Shown: one piece after another, positions 1 through 10,295 of the stretch
How the letters are laid out: every line of letters begins with the position of its first letter
Position numbering within the stretch: position 1 is the stretch's first letter
Assembly: GCA_958298945.1 (NCBI GenBank)
Contig: OY282610.1
Span: 44,585,667-44,649,666, forward strand
DNA from: Atherix ibis
Taxonomy: Eukaryota; Arthropoda; Insecta; Diptera; Athericidae
DNA length: 64,000 nt
Direction of reading: 5' to 3'
Notes under the pieces: model-generated
Database searches by the model: none
The model's input: only the letters and a program-made list of their open reading frames with translations
What the model was told of the DNA's origin: nothing
Program-made: the position numbers and the translations under genes

Positions 1-175
1 TTTAAAGTTTTTTATAAGCAAAATTATCCGAATTAGGACCAACACCTTTATTCAGGGTCGCGCAAAATTTCTCATTTGATTTGTCCGAAAGCCCTCCATT
101 TAGGGACGTTAATCGCTTTGGCTTGTTGGTATAGGTCTGTGATTTAAAAAAAAATCCCAAAAGAAAAAAGTCTGG
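1..175 (-). pseudogene. Mariner-like transposase C-terminal relic
   Basis: On the minus strand the frame gives LPPNMIVPDFFLLGFFFKSQ and then TYTNKPKRL. This resembles the PRSPDLTPxDFFLWGYLK.KVY.NKP block that holds the last catalytic residue of mariner-like transposases with a DUF4817-type N-terminus. The expected catalytic Asp sits in PDFFL but its context is decayed. The element continues off the left window edge. Confidence 0.5.
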
Positions 176-196
176 AACGATCATGTTGGGCGGTAA

Positions 197-271
197 GAAG
201 TCGTCCATCATGATTATATAGCGCTCACCAATATAATCGGTGAGCGCTATATAATCACGATGGACGACTTC
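197..271. repeat. 33-bp inverted repeat (hairpin)
   Basis: Arms 197-229 and 239-271 are reverse complements at 32 of 33 positions, with a 9-nt loop at 230-238. The centre is ...AGCGCTCACC / GGTGAGCGCT... The arms lie in a transposase relic and duplicate part of it in inverse orientation. Confidence 0.9.
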
Positions 272-359
272 ATCATATAGATGACTATATCTTGACCAAC
301 GATTGGGACAAAAACCCATCATGCGAGACTCAACCGACTTGATGTGAACAGACAATATA

Positions 360-1500
360 ATCCGTACAAAAACAACTCCGTACCATTATTGAGCCACTGC
401 CATCACCCAAAGATTTTATGCAACTTAGACTTATCGTTTTAAAGTAAATTTTTATAGTCCTTAACAGTTCAGTTTTGGTGGAGCAGAGCACAATTCAATT
501 TTTATTTATTTTGAAGCTCTAGTAATGATGGCAGGCAACGAAATAGACCAGACACTCTTAATCGACTTTGCATCCTCTTTAGAGACATTCACACCCTATT
601 TGGGGTGCTGCAAGTTTTTGATTCTTTTTATTAGCTGCACAAATAAAGCTTACTTCAGCATAGATCACCAATGGCATACACGCTGTACTTTTATCTGACG
701 GCGTAAACCGTGGGTGACCGCCATTTAATTAGTCATTCAACTAAATTACAACTTGAATCTGGCTTTGATAAGTTCCGATGAGTTTTTGAAATTTTATGCT
801 TACCAGTCCGAATTAGTTCCTTTATATCTGTACAGGATAGTGCTTTCGAGATATTAAAACAATTTAAGGAACTTCGGTAACTACATTTGTTATAGCCAAA
901 AAAGGTCATAAAATTAGTTTTCGATTTCTGAAGATTTTAATAAAAAAAAAAATTCTACAGAATATTTTGTCATCAAGGCGGTCGCATATTTTTCGTCTAC
1001 AGTGTGTAAAGAGAATGGGACCAGGCGAAATGGAAGAGAAATACTTAAAAAAAACTATTTCCTTTGTTCGTATAACCCACACAACATTCGTTGATATTTC
1101 AGCGATTATTTAAAGGCAGGTCCCCCAAAAAAAACGCCCTTACAGTTCTGTGAATCTAAAGAACGCAATTCTTAAGAATCCAAATCGGACTATTTATCAT
1201 TATAATAAAAATATATAAACAATCATTCCTTATGATATGATTAGTAAAAAAAAATTATAATCAAAGATAAAAGCTAAAAAAGAAAAAAGACGCAAATAAT
1301 AAATTTCTTCTCTTATCGCTGGACTGTCAGACGGTTTTTTTCATTTGGTTTTTTTTCGAATCATTTCCTGCCCTGAAGCGAAAGATTCTTAATCTTTTAA
1401 TATTTAACAATTTTTCTATAATCTACTTTGTTGCATATAGTTTTGTGATTCAATTTTTCATTCAATCAGTTTGATTTACAAATGTTTCCGTCAACGGCGT
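360..1500. other. No recognisable feature
   Basis: AT-rich sequence with no coding frame, RNA gene or clear repeat that I can identify. Confidence 0.6.
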
Positions 1501-2250
1501 AACAACTGAGGGTCTGGTCTAGGCCTGCAAAGAATTCCAGACATCCCGACCTCACGTCGCGGTGCTCCAGTTCGACATGCGCAGTACGCTTTTAGAGTCC
1601 TGGCTAACGTCGGCGCTCCACCGTAGATAGGACATGCTTCGTTTTCTAAAACCATAAATGGAATCAATGTAGACTTTCCTCATTCATACGAATCAAGTGT
1701 CCAGTTCACCGCAGCCTATTGAGTTGACTTCTATCCAAAACGAAGCCGTCGCGGTAATTTTCGAGGATCGTGGCGTTAAAAATACTCCGGAATTGTCTAT
1801 CCTCAAACAAGGACAAGAGTTCGCTGAGAACCCAACATTCCTAAGAATACAAGAGGACTGATTAGACTTAGTGTCCTGTACAGGAGCAGCATCAATGTTA
1901 TGGTCAGAATGTACACTTTTCAGGCAGGATCTTCCTCATCCATACGGATAAAGTGTCCAGTTCACTGCAGCCTCATGAGGTTACTTTTGTATCGTCGACG
2001 CTGCCCAAGATTTTTCGCCGCCAGCACAATCCCTCGTACAGCTCTTTCTGATCGGCATCTAATATCAATATCGTCGATGTATGCTAAAAGCTGGCAATAA
2101 TTAATAAGGATGGTACTCCTCATGCTTATCCGTAATTCATAAATCACTTTTTCCAGCGTCAGGCTAAAGAGAACGCACGAAAGTGCGTCTTTTTGCCGGA
2201 GATCATTGAAGCCATAGTCAGCTGAGTCTGCTGACCCATCGGCTGCCGCA
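1500..2250 (-). pseudogene. Non-LTR retrotransposon fragments (reverse transcriptase)
   Basis: This stretch is more GC-rich than its surroundings. At 1962-2147 the minus strand reads YCQLLAYIDDIDI followed by RCRSERAVRGIVL, a YxDD catalytic block of a reverse transcriptase, and on to LMRLQ and TGHFIRMDE, like the LQRLRWxGHVxRM motif of CR1/L2-type elements. The stretch 1679-1855 is a diverged second piece starting with the same RLR.TGHLIRM segment. Several parts are missing or scrambled. Confidence 0.55.
1679..1855. repeat. 177-bp dispersed repeat, copy A
   Basis: Nearly identical to 4921-5098 (about two differences including one inserted T), 3.2 kb away. It starts CTCATTCATACGAATCAAG and ends ATACAAGAG. 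No flanking duplication is visible at this copy. Confidence 0.92.
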
Positions 2251-2812
2251 GGAAAAAGATCTGAGATTAGTTTATTTGTTGGAGAATTTTCTACTTTGTG
2301 TTAATTTTAAGGCCTTCGTAGTAGTTTGAGGTGTCTTCAAATTGAAAGTAATTTTAAAAATAAAGTTTTTAGTTGAATTTTTAATAAAATAAAATATTTT
2401 TCTTATCCCTAATAGATAAGATTTGGGTGGGGGGGGGGGGTGGTAGGAGGAGTAAATGTGGTGTCTGTGGTTGGTTGTATTTGTAAAAGCACATTTCGGA
2501 ATTTTTGTAAAAACATTTTTTTTGGGGAAAATTCAAAACAGAAATTTTAGCGAAAATTCTAAAAATAAAATTGAGGAGGTGGAGGTGGTGCATGATTAAA
2601 ATATGTTGCAGGATGTCTGATAAGTTAACTAACACTTTTTGTTTTATAAAAAATTCTTTCAAAATTAATAATAAGTCCTTTTTTTTTAATTATGTGTGAT
2701 CTGGCCTGAATTCTTCGATGAATAAAGCTCACTTCACATGACGCTAATTTTCCTGTTTGTAGTTTGTTGCTTGCTACCATGCTGGTTACGACATCTATGC
2801 TTGCTCCGCTAC
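2250..2812. other. No gene; poly-G and low-complexity tract
   Basis: AT-rich, with a run of ten or more G near 2430 and GGAGGT-rich patches near 2575. No coding frame is supported. Confidence 0.6.
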
Positions 2813-2814
2813 TA

Positions 2815-3800
2815 CTTTTTTATTTTTTATTTTTTTTTTATTTTAAATGATATCTACAACTACTTATGCTAGTAACAAGCAGATTTTTTACGGGAATATA
2901 CAAGGACATGAAGACATGTGGAGGAAAACACCCATCGATGTTACCTCAGAACAGGGTAATTTTATTTTATAATTTTAAATAATCTCTCGGCCATCGCCGT
3001 TTTAAACGTCGATGGGTGTATACTGGAAGGGTGGGAGTGAAAAGTTCCCTTCCTAAAGGATTAGGGTGGAAGGATAGGTGCGAATGGAATTTTTTATATC
3101 GGGAGATGCATACTTCACGAACAAATGGAACATTTAGGTCACGGTGGATAACAGTGTTTCGCACATAAAAGGGGGCATTGACAATTTTACGAAGGATTCG
3201 GGATTGTAGGGATTGGATTGGAAGGGAGTTGGAATGCTTAGTCGAACCCCAAAGTTCTAGACCATATGTCCATATTGGTTTCAGAACCGTATTGTATAGT
3301 AATAGTTTACTTGTTGTTGTAAGTTTTGATTTACTGTCTAGGAGACGTAATAATTGTTTGTATCGTCCGTTAAGTTCACGTCTTTTAGTTTTCGTATGAA
3401 GGTTCCAGGTTAACCGTTTGTCGAATATAAGTCCAAGGTAACGTACGCTATTTTTTTGTGGAATAATACTGCCGTTTAGGGTTATGTCGGGAATTTGTTC
3501 TCGGCAGAGTGTGAAAGTTACATGAGCAGATTTCACTCTCCACCTTTTGAATTTGTTCTCGGCAGAGTGTGAAAGTTACCTTCACTCTCCACCTTTTGAA
3601 CCAAGTTTCTAAGGAGTGGATATGGTTCTGAAGGATACTAATGGCTGTGGAAGGATCTTTGTGATGTGTCAGGATGGCTGTATCGTCAGCATATGTTGCG
3701 GTTAGGATGTTGTTGTGGCAAGGAATGTCATGGGTATAAATGTTATATAGGATAGGACCTAGGATACTTCCTTGAGGGACACCGGCGGAAATTGGATAAA
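2815..3800 (-). pseudogene. Jockey-like non-LTR retrotransposon, copy 1, 5'-truncated
   Basis: Minus-strand reverse-transcriptase C-terminal half. From the right: AGVPQGSILGPILYNIYTHD (about 3730-3790), TYADDTAIL (about 3680), then KNSVRYLGLIFDKRLTW and KTKRRELNGRYKQLLRLLDS, LLYNTVLKPIWTYGLELWG and QSRILRKIVNAPFYVRN. These are the standard blocks of the jockey clade, ending near 2970. A T-run at 2815-2845 is the poly-A tail on the minus strand. The 5' part is lost before about 3800. A 58-bp stretch is duplicated in tandem at 3490-3596, breaking the frame. Confidence 0.85.
3491..3596. repeat. Tandem duplication inside retrotransposon copy 1
   Basis: GAATTTGTTCTCGGCAGAGT... occurs at 3491 and again at 3549; the second unit lacks about ten bases in the middle. 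It separates the YADD part of the reverse transcriptase from the YLGL part. Confidence 0.9.
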
Positions 3801-4905
3801 TGTCAGACTACTACTTTCGAAGTAAAATTTCGGAAATAGAACCGGTTCTATTTTTCGTGCTAGTTTTGCTGCTGGTTTTAATAAGAACCAATGAGAAAAA
3901 CATAACTTGGTCACGTGGGCTACATGAGCAACTACTGACACATATTTCGAAATCACTATGAAAGCATTGAAGTAATCAAAGTTTAAAACAAGCATCGTGT
4001 GAATTCAAAAAAAAACCAGCACATTATCAAACACCGCAGCCAGCTTAAAAACTAGCAGCAAATCTAGCAGGCAAACAAGCACGAAGACAAGTGGCGTATG
4101 CATGCACTATGATTAATTGTACCTTTTCCCATTTCTTATTTTTAAAAAATTTTCACATACTTTTATTCAAGTAATCGTTTTGTCAGGAGTCTATAATAAC
4201 TCAGAGAGGAAATAAATCCTTACATGGTATCGGCATCTTGGAATTGTGGATAAAATATGAGTATAATTTGCTTTATTAGCTTGTTTATTAACTTTAAGAA
4301 GTCTGTGGAGGAAGTTCTTTTAAACAATTTCTCAGAAGGTTTAAACAATATTAGTGCATCTAGCTTCATATTAAAGGAGAGCTCTTTGTGACGGTGGAAC
4401 TTATGCAGTTCTATTTTACGTGAGGCCTCGTCTTAACTCTGAATTTTATGCGCTTTTATTTTGCGGGATGCGTTTTTGTAGCTTTTTGTGCGAGATCTGA
4501 TCGTAACTTCGCTTTGCGGGAGATCTCATTATAAGTTCAAAATTTTGGAATTTCACTTTTCGAGAGCCTCACTGTTATTTATAAATATTGGCATTTGCCT
4601 TTTTCGATAGGTCCCATAGTAATTTAAGAGTGTCGGCATTTTTTATTTTACGGGAGGCCTTATCGTAATAAGACCATCGTAAGTTTAGAATGTTGGCATA
4701 TCCATAATAAGGAAGAGGTATTCATAAAATCTTATAGTAACGCTAAAAACGTCCGCATTTCCATTTTGCAAAACGTCTCGTCTTTTGCGAAAAGGACCAG
4801 ACCATCACTGACAATTTGTCAAGGTTGCCACAATCGGCTGAAAGATCAAGGTCGATTCCGGGTGTACCTAAGCTGGCGCTTAACGGTGCCTAGGAATTTA
4901 CAATG
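3800..4905. other. No gene; weak degenerate repeats at 4380-4790
   Basis: Nothing coding is supported. From 4380 to 4790 a loose pattern recurs about every 60-80 bp (GGCATTT...TTTTAC/GGGAGGCC/TCGTAA-like), which suggests an old tandem array, but the units are too diverged to count by eye. Confidence 0.4.
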
Positions 4906-5115
4906 TTCCTTACCGTAGCTCTCATTCATACGAATCAAGTGTCCAGTTCACCGCAGCCTATTGAGTTGACTTCTATCCAAAACGAAGCCGTCGCGGTAAT
5001 TTTCGAGGATCGTGGCGTTTAAAAATACTCCGGAATTGTCTATCCTCAAACAAGGACAAGAGTTCGCTGAGAACCCAACATTCCTAAGCATACAAGAGTT
5101 CCTTACCGTAGCTCT
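4906..5115. mobile_element. 176-bp insertion with 17-bp target duplication (copy B of the dispersed repeat)
   Basis: The insert 4923-5098 is flanked by an exact 17-bp direct repeat TTCCTTACCGTAGCTCT at 4906-4922 and 5099-5115. The insert is almost identical to 1681-1855. A target duplication of this length is typical of LINE-driven insertion, yet there is no poly-A tail. The minus strand carries a decayed fragment (RSQLNRLR) like the end of a non-LTR reverse transcriptase. Confidence 0.85.
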
Positions 5116-5744
5116 ATGGGCGGAGTACAAACCGAAGTACTCTTAAAACAAAAATTGGTACCACGGGAATCGGGGTGACCCATGGTGTTAAAACACACCA
5201 CATTGCGGGTACAGTCTCCAGTGGGAGATATCGGTAATTATCTTGGGCGCTGTCACTGCTTATGACAGTAGAGGTTTAGATAGGACTCGCCATAAACAGT
5301 TGGAGTAATCAGCTTGTCACTGTCAATAATGGTGGTGCGCTGATTTCCCATTTTCATAGTGCTTTTTTTACCATTGGTCGGCCACACTGTGAAATCTGTG
5401 GCTGGGATCATCTTTAAAGTGTTCAGACTACGATTATTCTAAGAGAGAGAGCGAAGACGTCGAGTGCATTAATTGCTGACCAGGGGAAGTTGTTCATTTT
5501 CTAATTTAATGTTGCCTCAATGAAAATAACCCGTCGTAAACCTAGTCCACATAAGCATGACACGTGGTTAAGTTATTGAGTTTTTTGGCGATCAAAAATA
5601 GGATTTGGCGATCAAAAATAGGATTACATTTAAGGTGGTTTAATTTTGTTTAGCGAGACGTTGGCTATTTAATAATTCCCCTTCAAGTTTTGAGATATAT
5701 TTAGGATTATAAATCACTCTTCGGGACAATGGCCCTTTTAATAA
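5116..5744. other. No gene recognised
   Basis: Mixed-composition sequence with one 21-bp tandem duplication (GGCGATCAAAAATAGGATT, about 5587-5625). No coding frame is supported. Confidence 0.5.
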
Positions 5745-6400
5745 AGTATTCTTTGGGAGCATGGGCCTCTCAGCTAAGTGCCCTTTGGAAGCATGGGTCC
5801 TCAGGATTGTCTTTGGCGGTAAAAGCTATCAGTTAGGATTCTTCAGTGAAGTCAAATTTGAAAGCATTAACCGATTATTGTTCGGATTTATTGTCGCTCA
5901 CTCTTCGGCAGTATGGGTCCAATGTTAAGGTTCTCGTCGGAAGTAGGGGCTCTCAGCTATGTGCCCTTTTGAAAGAGCGGCCCTCCGAATAATCTTTGGC
6001 GGCAAGGGCTGGCAACTAGGATTCTTCAGTGAAGTCCTATTTGAAAGAATTAACCGATTAGTGTTCGGAATTATTGTCGCTCAGTCTTCGGCAGCATGGG
6101 TCCAATGTTAAGGTTATGTTCAGAAGCATGGGCTCTCAGGTAAGTACTTTTCAGAACAATAGATCCTCAGTTAGAGTTCAGTTCGGAAGCAAACGCTCTC
6201 ATTTAAGTACTTGTTCTTAAATGAGAGCGTGGGTTCGTAGTAAAGCACTCTTCGATAACATGGGCCTCAGTAGAAAATTCTTTTAAATTATGGCTAGGCT
6301 GTTAAGTGTTCGTCGAAAGCATATGTTGTTCAATGAAGGCCTTTTAAAAGTTTGAGTCGTCTGAAAAGTACACTTCGAAGGCATGGATCCTTTCTCTCAG
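5745..6400. repeat. Tandem repeat, 183-bp unit built of shorter subunits
   Basis: Landmarks recur 183 bp apart: TCTCAGCTA(A/T)GTGCCC at 5768 and 5951; the GTC..ATTTGAAAG...TTAACCGATTA block at 5851 and 6034. Within each unit a motif of about 30-35 bp (TTCGG.AGCATGGG.CTC) repeats, and further decayed subunits continue to about 6400. Confidence 0.8.
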
Positions 6401-7015
6401 TTGAAAGGGTGAATCATAGCAGCAATTTTCTTTGTTTGTATAGGGAAAAAGAATGTCTGGTCCTCATCTTGTCTGGTCCTTAAATTTCGGTCCAGTCAAC
6501 TGTGACTCTCAAGCATTCCCATTCCAGAGTGCCTATAAAATACGCATCCATGATAGCGAACAAACAAATGGAGAAGGAATGCTATCAAAAATAAGCACGA
6601 CGAAGAAGACAGATCGTACTTCCTTTGGGTCTATGGCATAGAAAATCCAGCATATCGAAAAGTCTAGTTTTTTTTTTGGATACCTGGGTGATCATGGAAG
6701 GAAATGATTTCTTTGCCGGTAAAAATCGAAAAGATTACAAGAAGTAAAAAAATTTAAAAGAATCAATCACGTTCGGTTGTCAATTAACATTTTTCAAATA
6801 TTAAATAAATTTCTTTTTTTAAATGTTTAGTTGAATTTATAATTGTCACAAGATACTCCTATAACCCCCCCTTCCCCTACAAGCAATGACAAGATCAATT
6901 TATTTGGTTATAAGTTAATGTATCGCGGACTATTTTCTCACTATCTGGATTTGAACTCAAGACCGTTGCGTACCAAACGTAAACATTCCAATGTCAGTAT
7001 AAGTTTTTTTTTAAA
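6400..7015. other. No gene recognised
   Basis: The 62-codon open frame at 6453-6641 has no recognisable similarity or supporting signals. The rest is AT-rich. Confidence 0.5.
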
Positions 7016-7199
7016 TATTGGGTTATCCGGAAAGTAATTTCGTTTTTTCCCAACAGACACCTTAATTGTATTTTTTCACAATCAACTTCACACTTAAGCC
7101 GCATGATCATATGTATTTTGACAGCTACCATAGCAACGCTTGCTTGTGAAAAAATCGATTGATTCTGCATAGTAGTTTTTGGTTGATACCCTTTTAAAT

Positions 7200-7918
7200 A
7201 TGGAAATTGAAAAACAGCATTTTCAGCATATTTTACTTTTTTACTATAGAAAAGATAAAAATGTTGTTTAAGCAAGAAAAAAATTATCCGAATATGTATG
7301 GAGAAGATGTGTTAAGTGAGCGCCAGTTTCAAAACTGGTTTGCAAAATTTCGATCCGGCAATTTTAATCTCGAAGATGCACCACGTCCTGGAAGGCCAGT
7401 TGAAGCTGATGAAGACACAATAAAGGCATTAATTGATGGCAAACCGGCGAATAACAACTCTTGAGATCGCTGAGAAATTAAATTTATCGAATTCGATCGT
7501 TCATGATCATTTGAAGCGGCTAAGTTTTATCTCAAAGCTCGACATATGGGTTCCTCATCTTCTTACGGAAAAAACGTTGTGCCGTCACATTGACGTTTGT
7601 GATTTGCTTCTGAAACGCCAAGAAAATGATCCATTTTTGAAGCGTATTATCATTGGGGACGAGAAATGGTTTCTCTACAATAATGTTAAGCGCAAAAGAT
7701 CCTGGAGTAGAAAAGATGAACCGGCTCAAAGCACTTCGAAAGCCAATATTCATCAAAAAAAAAGGTTATGCTATCTGTTTGGTGGGATTTCAAAGAAATT
7801 GTTTATTTTGAGCTTCTACCGAGCAACACAACGATCAATTATGAAGTGACTGTCATCAGTTGGACAAATTGAATGATTCACTTAAAGACAAAATGTCAGA
7901 ATTGGTCAATAGAAAAGG
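7200..7918 (+). pseudogene. Mariner transposase, broken N-terminal two-thirds
   Basis: ATG at 7200 begins MEIEKQHFQHILLFYYRKDK, stopped at 7269 by TAA. Another frame continues MYGEDVLSERQFQNWFAKFR and a +1 shift near 7434 leads to RRITTLEIAEKLNLS, DIWVPHLLTE and IIGDEKWFLYNN (first catalytic Asp). Another break follows before LDKLNDSLKDK. It belongs to the mariner type with WVPHEL-like and GDEKW motifs. It cannot make an active transposase. Confidence 0.85.
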
Positions 7919-9000
7919 TACGAGGTCTGTTCAAAAAGTATCGCGAATTTTAATTTCTGTGGGTTACGTATATTCGATTTTCGATTTATTTTGTGTCGTT
8001 ATGTTGGTACTCATGCCTCTCACTTATGCCGACAAGTTCAGCTTTTTTGAATGTTCAGTTAATTTTTGACAGCTGCTTTGCTTGCACGTGTTTTGGTTCG
8101 TCTTCGATTTTTGCCCATTTTCAATGTTTCACGAGCTCGTTTTTGTTGTTTCTATTTGCAAATATCTGCAGTTCATTGCATTGGCAATTTGCCAAAAATT
8201 CAATATTTTTTGTATGCACAAAATTCGGAGTATTTTAATCAAAGAAAAGATCGAATGAAGTCTGACGATTATTGTGTAAAAATTAAATGAATATTATTTT
8301 TAGTTTCAAAATAAAATTTTAATGATAATAAAATTTGTTGAGTGAATTTCGGAAAAAAAAATTGAATAATTTATAGAATATTTGACATTTTAAAACAATT
8401 TAAATTAAATGCGGTTATTAATTGTCACAAACTGATTGTCATTTGAAATACTTTTTAGTATTTCCGGTCAAAATGCAAATTTAATTTTCTCAAATTTTTA
8501 AAATAATTGAATATATTTTCTATTACAAAAGTTAATTTTAATTGTTCCTAGAAAAATGGTCGATTCGTAAAGAAGCTTGTAACGCCTCCATTTTCACTAG
8601 TACAAATAAATTTTAACGATCACCTCACTTGGAAATTAAAATAAAAAAGAATAGTTAACAGAAGAACTGACAGCATCAGAAATCAAATAGCAAGCGGCCA
8701 AAATTGACATTCGCGAATGTTGCACGATCGCCACACGAACTTTTTAGTTCGTGTAAATGCATAGAAACGGCAATCAATGTGATATATGAGGTCTGTTCAA
8801 AAAGTATCACGAATTTTGAATTTCCGCTGGTTTAGGTATATTCGATTTTTGATTTTTTGTGGCGCTGTGTTGCTACTCATGCCTCTCACGTATACCTACA
8901 AGTTCGGCCATTTTGAATGTTCAGTTAATTTTTAACAACTGCTTTGCTTGCACGTTTGATTCGTCTTCGATTTTTGCCCATTTTCGACCATAAAACGGCA
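7919..9000. repeat. Foreign insert with two direct copies of a mariner-like end
   Basis: GAGGTCTGTTCAAAAAGTAT starts a segment at about 7921 and again at about 8788; both continue with related sequence for about 200 bp (CTCAC.TAT.CC.ACAAGTTC.GC..TTTTGAATGTTCAG and TCTTCGATTTTTGCCCATTTTC). The start resembles the terminal repeat of another Tc1/mariner family. The 650 bp between the two copies are AT-rich without a known feature. Confidence 0.65.
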
Positions 9001-9135
9001 TGGCATTAACATTGCTAAGGAGCTGTTGGACTCTGTCCGCGGACATTATTTAATTGAATAAAATTCATTCACTATAAGAAAATCGTCTTTCATTTAAAAA
9101 AAAAAAAAACAAATTACTTTCTGGACAACCCAATA

Positions 9136-10295
9136 GAATTTTGTGCATTGAAAACCCCACAATTTCAGACTAAAAATTTCATTTGTTATCTTATTAAAAT
9201 ATAAAAATTGTTATTATTATCGAGAAACAAAATATCCATAAATAAAAATGAAGTTGGATGCGTTTCTGTATGGAATTTTATTCATGCGTTATGTTGTTTT
9301 TTTTTTTTTTTGGTTATATTTTGAAAAAAAAGTGATGGAAAACGACAAACTGCTAGAGAGAGAAGAGAGCAGAGTGTACAAAAGAGGAAAGAGCAAAAAC
9401 GGAGAATATTCGAAAATTAGATATTCAGAATCACTACACAAACAATTTATCCATTTTTTGTTTTAATCTGTCATTTTGTTTTGTTTTATTGTTAACAAGC
9501 AAATATGATTTATAAATGCACTTCCGGTTTTTGTTTTGTTGATATTTTCGACGATTAGGAACAAAAAAAAACGAATGAAATTTATCAAAAGTTTTTGTTA
9601 TTGTCTGTGGTTGTGCGCTGGTCTTTTCTCTTTTCTATTACCATTTTATGGCTTTGTGGTTGTGCTATCTCTCTTTGCCGGCCATTCTATGATGCAGAGT
9701 CATTGCCGATGACAGTCACCATTGAAGTTTGATTTTCATTTGTGTTTGCATTGTGTGTGCGGGTGTGTGTAGTATATTTTACGAATATAAATAAATAATT
9801 ATGTACTAGGAAATATGTAATTATTATTATTATTGTTTTTTTTTAAATTTTTTTCATACTGCATATGATATAGCAAGAATTTTGTTAGATCAAATCAAAT
9901 TATTACCGCATTTTGTACCAATGTTGTTATTCGGAGCAAATTTTTGGGAATGATTCATAAAACTTTTCTACGCAAATGCTGCTGATTCAATCAAGGACAA
10001 TGGATTCTAACAATAAATTCGAACAACTGATGTTAAACAGTTTTTCAGAGAAATTATTTTCTATCCCGGAAATATCGTAATGACAAAATATTGTATAATA
10101 AAAGAAAAACCTACAATCTTGATCACGTTAAAAAAAACGGCGCCATTTTTATTTTTTTTAAAATGACTTACTGTTAGAAAAAATGTGCGGAAACACAGTT
10201 TTGGTTGGAATTTTTTCAGGTATTGTTAGGAATTAAACGGAAAAAACGTTTATTATCGAAAAAAAACATTTTTTGACCTTTGAAATTGGATTAGT
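9136..10295. other. No gene recognised
   Basis: AT-rich sequence, including short open frames without similarity to anything I know (for example 9248-9466). Nothing is supported. Confidence 0.6.

Larger units (their letters stand above)
7018..9133 (+). mobile_element. Mariner element with foreign DNA in its middle
   Basis: TA target duplications (7016-7017, 9134-9135) flank terminal inverted repeats: left TTGGGTTATCCGGAAAGTAA (7018), right its complement ending at 9133 (20 of 22 match). The left part codes for a mariner transposase up to LDKLNDSLKDKMSELVNRKG near 7918. The far right part (about 9010-9055) codes for the expected C-terminal ...HYLIE and a stop. Between them (about 7919-9000) is unrelated sequence with two diverged direct copies of one segment. 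Confidence 0.85.
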
